A DNA stretch of 6,947 nt, taken from the NCBI GenBank assembly GCA_937915045.1, contig CALDNM010000065.1:1-6947 (forward strand), given 5' to 3'. The position numbers and the translations under genes were made by a program. Below the pieces are notes generated by a model. That model did not search any database. It worked only from the letters and a program-made list of their open reading frames with translations, and was not told the DNA's origin. Source of the stretch: an uncultured Clostridia bacterium (GTDB lineage: Bacteria > Bacillota > Clostridia > Peptostreptococcales > Anaerovoracaceae). Position 1 is the first letter of the stretch. Each line of letters opens with the position of its first letter. Of the stretch, positions 1-6,057 are shown in pieces.

Positions 1-236
1 CCTTCATATACATCTACCTGCTGCTGATTGATTATACCTGAACAAACGATATCGCCGCCGTCTGAAATCACGAAAAGCTCCCCGGCGCTCAGCGCTGCCA
101 TCGCGGTCTCACGCGTCGGATATACATCCCGCGTCCATCCGACAGTCAGCGCGCCGCTCTCATCGGCATCGTGTATATCATCGAATATTTTCTCGATCGC
201 GTTCAGATCTTTTTCTTCAGCGGCCCTTATTTGCAT
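1..236 (-). CDS. GNAT-family N-acetyltransferase, N-terminal part (runs off window)
   Basis: Only the first 78 codons are present; the gene continues past base 1. The product begins MQIRAAEEKDLNAIEKIFDD and continues with a GWTRDVYPTRETA segment, then a short strand region ending SGIINQQQVDVYEG. This matches the N-terminal half of a GNAT acetyltransferase: a first strand, helices alpha1 and alpha2, then strands beta2 to beta4. The acetyl-CoA-binding motif A (R-x-x-G-x-G/A) would lie in the missing part. GNAT enzymes move an acetyl group from acetyl-CoA to an amine; the substrate here cannot be told. The ATG overlaps the end of the sensor kinase gene by 10 bp and has an AAGGAG ribosome binding site 8 nt upstream, inside the kinase coding sequence, so translation is probably coupled to it. 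Family assignment is from remembered resemblance to clostridial GNAT proteins; no search was run. Confidence 0.8.
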   Translation of the reverse strand, partial: MQIRAAEEKDLNAIEKIFDDIHDADESGALTVGWTRDVYPTRETAMAALSAGELFVISDGGDIVCSGIINQQQVDVYE

Positions 237-3200
237 TCCTTTTTCTCCTTTATACATTCGAGTATAGCATGGCACAGCTCATCGGGAACTATAGGCTTCG
301 CGAAATGAGCGTCCATACCGGCCTCTTTGCTTTTCTTCATATCTTCAGCAAAAGCGTTAGCAGTCATCGCGATCACCGGGATAGTCTCCGCCTGCGGATG
401 CCCGCTGCTCCGAATGGCTCGCGTGGCTTCATACCCGTCCATCACAGGCATGCGGATATCCATAAGTATCGCGTCATACGTCCCTGCCTCACTATCCGCG
501 AAGATCTTAGCTCCCTCACGTCCGTCACAGGCAGAGTCAGTCTCCGCGCCGGCGCGCTCCAGTATGCGCTCAGCCACTTTTCTGTTTACAGGATGATCTT
601 CACATATGAGCACACGAAGACCGGTCAGGTCGCGCCATGACTCTGGATCCTTTTCCTTTGCTGTGATATCAGCGTCAGCTTCGTCCTCAGCGAATTTCAG
701 CGGGAGCTCTATGACGAATGTGCTTCCCCTGCCCTTTGCGCTCTTGACAGATATAGTACCGCCTATAAGATCGACTATGGCTTTCGATATCGACAGGCCC
801 AGCCCAGTCCCCTCTATATGAGTGTTCGGCCCGCTTTCAGCACGGTAGAACGGCTCGAACAGGTCCTTCTGCTCATCCTTGCTTATCCCGACTCCATTGT
901 CAGTGACCGTAAAGCGGTAAAGGCCTATTCCCGGTTTCCCCGATTTCTTTTCGGAGATGCTGTAATGTATTTTCCCTCCCTCAGGCGTATATTTCACCGC
1001 GTTTGAGAGCAGATTATCGACCGCACTGTGAATACGTCCTATATCGCCTATGCAGTAATCATGACTGATGTCTATATCGATATTGAATTCCAGTCCTTTT
1101 TTATGCGCCATACCGATGCAGCCCCGCGTAGCGATATCGACTTCTTCCTTTATCCTGAACGGCCTGTTCTCCATGATCAGCTTGCCGCTCTCTATCCTGC
1201 TCATATCAAGTATATTGTTTACCAGTGACAGCAGGAGCTTCGACGACGAACTTATCGTCTCAAGACTTTCGTGTACCTGATCCTTGTCGTTTTCATCCTG
1301 ACGCGCGAGTTCGCACATACCTACTATGGCGTTCATCGGCGTGCGTATGTCATGGCTCATCGAGGCCAGGAAATCCGACTTCGCGTTGTTTGCCTGCTTC
1401 GTCAAATAAAGAGCGTCGCGCAGTATATCGTTTTTTTCCTCTTCTTCGCGCAGCATATCAGTGACATCTGTACGCGTCATGATATAGCAGTGATGCTCTT
1501 CGTCGTACGGCACGAAACGCGTTTTCACTATACCTTTCGATCCGTCTTCTTTCTTGATGCGAACAAGGAACGAGAAAGAGCCTTCTGCCGCTACATGCTC
1601 TGTCACTACATCACCCCGCGTATTACTGATAAAGGACTCACGGTCATCGGGCACCACTCTTTCAGATGCATATTCATTGCGGACATCATTGTATACGAAC
1701 GGTCCCTTATCCTCCAGATCACGGAAAGCTCCATAAGGTATCATCTCTCCCGAATCGAAATCCACACTCGCTATGCGTTCATAATCATAGACCGTCGTGG
1801 ACATCAGGATCTCGTCCGCCATCTTCTGAAGATTGATATCATAACAGTATTCAATCAGGAGTATCCCGTGCGAATCTGTAGAATTCGTCATATGGAGTAT
1901 ATTCCGCACCCAGATGATACGGCCTTCCGGCATGCGCCTGCGGTGATCCATATAAAGTGACAGCTCGCCATTTTCCATGCGTTCCTTCAGATAATTTTCA
2001 TCATTTATACGCAGGAATTTTTCACGATCATTTTTATCAACTATACCTTCCGCGCTGTGCTCGACCACTTCTCTGAATGTGCGATAGACGCGCTCCAGAT
2101 GCTGCTCGCCGTTTGTGAATCCATAATCCATCGTTTCACCTGTTCCAAGGTCAAACGAAGCGTGTATCAGAAGCTCGTTCTCACCGAGCGAAGGTTTTTC
2201 TTTTTCAAGCTCGTACTGAGCAAGAAGTATTTTTTCCGAATCTATCAAATGCCCTGTGCACGCGACGACATCCGATCCGCCTTCCTCTTCAGGGATACGT
2301 GTCATACGGAATTCGCCCCAGTGGATGCTGCCGTCCAAAAACCGGACTTTGGATTCGAATACGGCCTGCTGAGCGCCGTTCTTGATTTTCATGACGCCCC
2401 TGCGATACGTTTCGATATAATCGGGCATGATGAATCCCATCTTCAGCCATGCCTCAGGGAAATCTTCGATATGATCCGGAAGCTTGAAGTCTTTTCTTAT
2501 ACGGCCTGAAAAATACGCGCGGTCGTTATCAGGCTCATACTTCCAGAACCACAGCCCGGCTTTTTCCGTAGCGTAGTCAAGGACTCTCTCTCTGACCTTG
2601 AGGTCCTGTTCCATCGAGCGCTCCTGCGTCATATCGCTGTACATCACATACACGAGCTGAGAGCCATCTTCCTGCTCCACGATCTTGCCGTGTAAATTCA
2701 GCCATATATAGTCTCCGATCTTTTTATTCCACACTCTGTAGGTGTATCTTATTTCACCACCCGCTTTGAATGTCTTCGCTATCTCTTCCTGCAGACCCGC
2801 AAGGTCATCAGGATGTACATTTTTGTAGTTTGTCCCTTCTGCCGCGTCGATACGGGCCCACGCGTCCTCTCCGAGAAGCACAGAGAACTGCTCGCTTATA
2901 ATGATCGGGTGAAGTTTCTCGCCGTCCCATTCATACAGACATACGCCTCCCGGTACATTGTGTATGACATCTCTCAGCTGGCGCTCCTGCTGCACCTGAT
3001 CCGTGACATCGTAAAATGTCGAATATATGCTTATCGTGCCGTCATTATGACTGACCGTATTAGCTTCAACACGCATAGATCTGATCTGTCCGCTGTCAAA
3101 TATATACCTGAACGTGCCTTCTGTATGCTTCACTCCCTGCTTGACCTCATCCGTCATACGTTCCGCGTCCGCGAGGTCATCCGGATGCACATTGCAGGTA

Positions 3201-4864
3201 TAGTCCTTTTCATTCCTTCCGCTCAGATATTCTTCAGTAACGTCGAAAAGTTTATAAAATCCTCTGCTGAAATATTCATCCAGGATATCTGTTTCTTTTG
3301 GATCGTAATGCCTGACTACGAGCCCGCACTCGACATTTTCAAGTATATCCGTCAGATTTTCTTTCGCCTTCATACCTTCTGTGATATCCGAAAGATACTC
3401 TACATGCGCCTCTCTCCCGGCCCAGTTTATGACACGTCCCTGCGTCATATACCAGCGATCCAGCTGAGGTATATACAGTTCCTCCGCTTTATGCCGTTCA
3501 TTCCCCGCTTGACGATCCTTGCAGAAGGAACACATCTCACTTTCTCCGAGGAGATATTCATAGCACTTTTTCCCTTCAAAGCGGCGATCTGTCTTGCCGA
3601 TTATGGAAAAGAGCTCTTTGTTCAAATAAAGAAGTTCGTGAGTTTTTTTGTCGCTCACGACGATCGCGACTCCCGCGTCGTCAGTAATATGCATGAACAG
3701 CTCACGCATCTGCGGCATCTCAGTGAAGACTCCCTGTATAAGAGGGACTCCGTCTTCGGTCCCGACTTTCCTGATATTCCCGGTGATCCAGACATATCCT
3801 CCGTCCTTATGCGTCGATCTGAAATCGAGAGATACGGTCTCATCTGTCTCAGCCGCCCGACGGATGCCATCCCTGAACCTGTCCAGATCTTCAGTATATA
3901 CGCCATGATCTTCACGCTTTTCCATCATATCGCGATATTCGTCCGGAGTACGTCCTGACAGGGCACTGACTCCGCGCGACTGATATATGATCTTTGGAGC
4001 GCCGTTTTCTATACGGACAAGTGTGACTCCTCCCGGCAGCGCGTCCACGATATTATCTATCTGCGCCTGCTTTTCATGATCTTTTGTAGTATCGTAACAC
4101 ACCGATATAACTACCGGGCGGCCTTCCTCGTCCTCGCTCCTGCGCCCTATATCGTGTACCCATATATAACTGCCGTCATATTTCTTCATCCTGTAATCGG
4201 AAGCGTATCTGTCATCATTGGCAAGCTGCTTATTTACCTCTTCATCGACGCGGTCAACATCATCCGGATGTATCCCGTTCATGACCATGCCGTCAAGATC
4301 TTCAATATACTGCGCTTCACTTTTATATCCGAGCAGCTTCAGCATCCTTTCGCTGACATAATAAAACGGAAAGCCCGGCCCGATATATCCGCCTACCATG
4401 CCGCCCTGCATAGTCGACATCACAAGTTCGCTTCTTTCACGCGCTATCTCAGCCTTTCCCTTTGTGACAGGGAAGAACTCACCTTCAAGCTGCTTGTCAT
4501 CGGCAACAGAAAAATGCATGGCGCAGATCTTCTCCTCACCGCCGTCAAGACGTGATGTACATGTTATACGTATATAAGAAGTAACGCCTTCGTTTTCAAA
4601 TTTTACCCGCACGAAAGCTATGCCGGATCCGTTGCCAAGCGATGTCTCCGATCCCTCGGTCAGGCTCAGTTTGTACGGCATAGGCATCTCTTCTATCTCG
4701 GTATTTACATACTCTCTTGCCTCTTCTATACCGGTCACATCCTCATGATCCGATGTGCCGATCCACTTGATATCGTCAGTCAGAACAGACAGCGCCTTTT
4801 CACCGTCGCGTTCACCAAAATCATATCTGCAGAAATCCTTGATCAGCTGCAATGTCTTTGCCAT
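227..4864 (-). CDS. Soluble SnoaL-like/multi-PAS hybrid sensor histidine kinase with C-terminal receiver domain
   Basis: This 1545-residue protein should autophosphorylate on His and pass the phosphate to its own receiver in response to cytoplasmic signals. Domains by inspection: SnoaL/NTF2-like about 1-128; eight PAS-type modules at about 148-262, 268-385, 386-498, 500-625, 626-750, 755-885, 895-1015 and 1018-1140 (the last three divergent); a charged signalling helix about 1135-1165; HisKA with H1171 in SHDIRTPMN; HATPase about 1270-1390 with N1288, DNGVGI at 1322, FEPFYR at 1336 and GTGLGLSI at 1352; receiver about 1415-1540 with E1422/D1423, acceptor D1469, T1501 and K1523. All expected catalytic residues are present. 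No hydrophobic segment is long enough for a membrane helix and there is no signal peptide, so it should be cytoplasmic. PAS3 has a C-x10-C-x2-C motif. No DNA-binding, Hpt or GGDEF domain follows. The start has a GGAGG site 7 nt upstream, 14 bp after the preceding GNAT gene. The ligand is unknown; PAS boundaries are approximate. Confidence 0.95.
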   Translation of the reverse strand: MAKTLQLIKDFCRYDFGERDGEKALSVLTDDIKWIGTSDHEDVTGIEEAREYVNTEIEEMPMPYKLSLTEGSETSLGNGSGIAFVRVKFENEGVTSYIRITCTSRLDGGEEKICAMHFSVADDKQLEGEFFPVTKGKAEIARERSELVMSTMQGGMVGGYIGPGFPFYYVSERMLKLLGYKSEAQYIEDLDGMVMNGIHPDDVDRVDEEVNKQLANDDRYASDYRMKKYDGSYIWVHDIGRRSEDEEGRPVVISVCYDTTKDHEKQAQIDNIVDALPGGVTLVRIENGAPKIIYQSRGVSALSGRTPDEYRDMMEKREDHGVYTEDLDRFRDGIRRAAETDETVSLDFRSTHKDGGYVWITGNIRKVGTEDGVPLIQGVFTEMPQMRELFMHITDDAGVAIVVSDKKTHELLYLNKELFSIIGKTDRRFEGKKCYEYLLGESEMCSFCKDRQAGNERHKAEELYIPQLDRWYMTQGRVINWAGREAHVEYLSDITEGMKAKENLTDILENVECGLVVRHYDPKETDILDEYFSRGFYKLFDVTEEYLSGRNEKDYTCNVHPDDLADAERMTDEVKQGVKHTEGTFRYIFDSGQIRSMRVEANTVSHNDGTISIYSTFYDVTDQVQQERQLRDVIHNVPGGVCLYEWDGEKLHPIIISEQFSVLLGEDAWARIDAAEGTNYKNVHPDDLAGLQEEIAKTFKAGGEIRYTYRVWNKKIGDYIWLNLHGKIVEQEDGSQLVYVMYSDMTQERSMEQDLKVRERVLDYATEKAGLWFWKYEPDNDRAYFSGRIRKDFKLPDHIEDFPEAWLKMGFIMPDYIETYRRGVMKIKNGAQQAVFESKVRFLDGSIHWGEFRMTRIPEEEGGSDVVACTGHLIDSEKILLAQYELEKEKPSLGENELLIHASFDLGTGETMDYGFTNGEQHLERVYRTFREVVEHSAEGIVDKNDREKFLRINDENYLKERMENGELSLYMDHRRRMPEGRIIWVRNILHMTNSTDSHGILLIEYCYDINLQKMADEILMSTTVYDYERIASVDFDSGEMIPYGAFRDLEDKGPFVYNDVRNEYASERVVPDDRESFISNTRGDVVTEHVAAEGSFSFLVRIKKEDGSKGIVKTRFVPYDEEHHCYIMTRTDVTDMLREEEEKNDILRDALYLTKQANNAKSDFLASMSHDIRTPMNAIVGMCELARQDENDKDQVHESLETISSSSKLLLSLVNNILDMSRIESGKLIMENRPFRIKEEVDIATRGCIGMAHKKGLEFNIDIDISHDYCIGDIGRIHSAVDNLLSNAVKYTPEGGKIHYSISEKKSGKPGIGLYRFTVTDNGVGISKDEQKDLFEPFYRAESGPNTHIEGTGLGLSISKAIVDLIGGTISVKSAKGRGSTFVIELPLKFAEDEADADITAKEKDPESWRDLTGLRVLICEDHPVNRKVAERILERAGAETDSACDGREGAKIFADSEAGTYDAILMDIRMPVMDGYEATRAIRSSGHPQAETIPVIAMTANAFAEDMKKSKEAGMDAHFAKPIVPDELCHAILECIKEKKECK
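237..250 (-). promoter_or_regulatory. Ribosome binding site of the leftmost GNAT gene, inside the kinase 3' end
   Basis: Read on the minus strand, AAGGAG occupies 250 to 245 and is 8 nt from the ATG at 236. It lies within the last codons of the kinase gene, so a ribosome finishing the kinase would cover the start site. This supports the overlapping ATG as the true start. Confidence 0.75.
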
Positions 4865-4878
4865 GACCTGACCTCCCC
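4865..4878 (-). promoter_or_regulatory. Ribosome binding site of the sensor kinase
   Basis: On the minus strand the TAG stop of the upstream GNAT gene (4881-4879) is followed directly by GGGGAGGT and then the kinase ATG at 4864. GGAGG at 4876-4872 has 7-nt spacing. The whole intergenic gap is this site, leaving no room for a separate promoter, so the kinase must be cotranscribed with the GNAT genes unless a promoter lies within them. Confidence 0.8.
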
Positions 4879-5337
4879 CTATCTTCCGAGAATATTTTCT
4901 CCTTCATCCGTCCCCGTCAGCATTTTTGAGAACTTGAAATGAAAATCCCGCATGCCTTCTCTTTTATAGAATCTGTGCGTATCCGTCCTCAGTTTATTGC
5001 ACGCGACTTCGATCTGCGTACACCCGCGCCCCCGCGCGATCTCGCACGCCTCGTGAAAAACTGCCGCGCCGATGCCATTACCGCGATAACGCCCGTCCAC
5101 GACGAATTCCATTATCTCCGCGATCATCTCGCAGTGGTGGAGCTGGTATTCGAACCTGAGGTTCATGAACGCGATCGCTTCTCCGTCCTCTTCAAAGATG
5201 AGGCAGTAACGGTCATCGTCCCCCAGCTGTTCCTTATAGATAGTTTCGAATTTGTCGTACGGCAGTTCTTTGTTTTCCATGTCGCACATCATCGCGTATA
5301 TCTGGCGGCAGTCCGCCTCTGTACTTTTGCGCAGCAT
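4879..5337 (-). CDS. PhnO-like GNAT-family N-acetyltransferase
   Basis: This 152-residue protein is a complete GNAT fold: an N-terminal strand and helices (1-35), strands beta2 to beta4 with a QLHH segment (65-68) and EIMEFVV (74-80), acetyl-CoA-binding motif A R-G-N-G-I-G (85-90), and a C-terminal HRFYKREGM (121-129) holding the Tyr (124) that often acts as general acid. As I recall E. coli PhnO (aminoalkylphosphonate N-acetyltransferase), it shares LHH followed by an EIxExVV strand, the HRFYxREG block and a closing HFxFxKxL, and has nearly the same length. The substrate may therefore be a small amine such as an aminoalkylphosphonate, but no phosphonate genes are visible, so the symbol is withheld. 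The start could be GTG at 5340 (ribosome binding site spacing 6) or ATG at 5337 (spacing 9). ATG is preferred because it gives a TGATG overlap with the upstream stop. It lies 14 bp before the kinase gene. Confidence 0.88.
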   Translation of the reverse strand: MLRKSTEADCRQIYAMMCDMENKELPYDKFETIYKEQLGDDDRYCLIFEEDGEAIAFMNLRFEYQLHHCEMIAEIMEFVVDGRYRGNGIGAAVFHEACEIARGRGCTQIEVACNKLRTDTHRFYKREGMRDFHFKFSKMLTGTDEGENILGR

Positions 5338-5352
5338 CACTTCGCGCTCCTC
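5337..5352 (-). promoter_or_regulatory. TGATG stop/start overlap with ribosome binding site
   Basis: GAGGAG at 5352-5347 lies in the last codons of the upstream GNAT gene. The stop TGA (5339-5337) shares its A with the downstream ATG (5337-5335). This is a classical arrangement for termination-reinitiation coupling. A GTG at 5340 overlaps the stop by 4 bp and is the competing start. Confidence 0.7.
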
Positions 5353-5897
5353 ACGGTATCGCAGGCCATCATATAGTAATGATTGCCGTTGAAGTCGAAT
5401 TTTCCGACTTCCGTCATGCCCGCTTTTCTTGTATGCGCCGCGTACGATCTTCCGTTTATCTGATTTATGAATGTCGCCATGACAGGATATCTGTCTTTCA
5501 TCATCGCGAGCGAAAAGTCGAAAACCTTTTCAAAAAGACCGGTCCCCCGGACTGTCTTGTCCAAGCAGATCGGCCCGTACTGGTATGTGTTTTCTGTGGT
5601 CAGTAACGTATCTCCGAATGAGTACTCTTCAAGTATCTCCGTCATGTACTTGAACATCGGCCATTCCATCCAGAATTTCCATGGCGCTTCAAAAGCAAAA
5701 GCCATGACTGTGTCATTTTCCTTAGCGATAGTGACACCGTTCTCAGCAGTGATCAGCCTGCCGAGCTGCTCATCCGTGATATTTGTCGTGACAAAGCCAT
5801 CGGCCCTGTCTTCTTCTTTGACATTATCGGCGTGGTTGGCCTTCAGAAGTGCCTTGATGCCCTCGAGATCAGTGATCGCGGCCTGCATTACATCCAT
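5337..5897 (-). CDS. GNAT-family acetyltransferase
   Basis: The product has 186 residues and is the first gene of the proposed operon. It begins MDVMQAAITDLEGIKALLKA, the usual first strand and helix of GNAT proteins. Beta strands follow around VTIAKENDTVMAFAFEA (55-71). A segment ICLDKTVRGTGLFEKVFDF (110-128) looks like a motif A pyrophosphate-binding loop with RGTGLF at 117-122. The C-terminal half, with INQINGRSYAAHTRKAGMTE (145-164), resembles the GNAT motif B region (N..S...Y.k.GF). A Trp- and Tyr-rich insert (APWKFWMEWPMFKYM, 71-85) is notable and may shape the acceptor pocket. The substrate is unknown. The open frame extends 16 codons further upstream to 5945, but the ATG at 5897 is preferred because GGGAGG lies 7 nt before it and the extension MYYRIKYVYGSM does not look like a GNAT N-terminus. 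It overlaps the next gene by one base. Confidence 0.82.
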   Translation of the reverse strand: MDVMQAAITDLEGIKALLKANHADNVKEEDRADGFVTTNITDEQLGRLITAENGVTIAKENDTVMAFAFEAPWKFWMEWPMFKYMTEILEEYSFGDTLLTTENTYQYGPICLDKTVRGTGLFEKVFDFSLAMMKDRYPVMATFINQINGRSYAAHTRKAGMTEVGKFDFNGNHYYMMACDTVRSAK

Positions 5898-5910
5898 AGC
5901 GTTTCCTCCC
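5898..5910 (-). promoter_or_regulatory. Ribosome binding site deciding the start of the first GNAT gene
   Basis: GGGAGG at 5910-5905 is 7 nt from the ATG at 5897. No comparable site precedes the farther in-frame start codon at 5945, so this site fixes the start and shortens the open frame by 16 codons. Confidence 0.8.
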
Positions 5911-5949
5911 ATGCTTCCATATACATATTTTATGCGATAATACATATAT

Positions 5950-5978
5950 ATTTTATCACATGTACGAGCTCATCAAAA
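5950..5978 (-). promoter_or_regulatory. Candidate sigma-70-type promoter for the GNAT/kinase operon (weak)
   Basis: Only an AT-rich stretch between the alr terminator and the first GNAT start can hold the operon promoter. On the minus strand, TAAAAT (5955-5950) is a plausible -10 with a TG three bases before it. TTTTGA (5978-5973) sits 17 bp upstream but is a poor -35. A second -10-like TATTAT lies slightly closer to the gene. The position is a guess; the need for a promoter in this interval is firmer than its exact place. Confidence 0.3.
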
Positions 5979-6010
5979 TAGCAATTTTCTGACAAGTAAT
6001 ACTCTCACAC

Positions 6011-6042
6011 AAAAACAGCCTCGCGCGGATGGCGCGAAGCTG
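6011..6042 (-). terminator. Rho-independent terminator after alr
   Basis: On the minus strand CAGCTTCGCGC (6042-6032), a 5-nt loop (6031-6027) and GCGCGAGGCTG (6026-6016) form an 11-bp stem with a single G-U pair, followed by TTTTT (6015-6011). The stem begins 15 bp after the alr stop codon. On the plus strand the same hairpin is followed three bases later by TTTTT (6046-6050), so it could also stop antisense transcription. It separates alr from the GNAT/kinase unit. Confidence 0.9.
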
Positions 6043-6057
6043 CTCTTTTTATCATTT

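Noticed and set aside
28..267. Plus-strand open frame of 79 codons at the left end
   Set aside because: It is antisense to the GNAT N-terminus, Ser-rich and without any recognisable motif.
1271..1960. Plus-strand open frame of 229 codons antisense to the HisKA and last PAS regions
   Set aside because: It overlaps the conserved H-box region of the kinase on the other strand, its composition is shadow-like and no domain is visible.
2813..3958. Plus-strand open frame of 381 codons inside the kinase gene
   Set aside because: It is antisense to well-recognised PAS domains with intact motifs. Its translation is rich in Ile, Arg, His and Phe with no recognisable domain, and no clear ribosome binding site was seen. 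It is most likely a by-product of kinase codon bias.
5467..5940. Plus-strand open frame of 157 codons opposite the first GNAT gene
   Set aside because: It is Ser- and Val-rich with no recognisable fold, and the opposite strand has a GNAT-like product with a good ribosome binding site.
5898..5945. Longer N-terminus for the first GNAT protein (start at 5945)
   Set aside because: The extra 16 residues come from the AT-rich leader and lack a ribosome binding site, while GGGAGG precedes the ATG at 5897 at ideal spacing.
5898..6057. Possible riboswitch or small RNA in the intergenic gap
   Set aside because: The only strong structure is the alr terminator; the remaining roughly 110 bases are AT-rich with no conserved riboswitch or T-box pattern that I can recognise.
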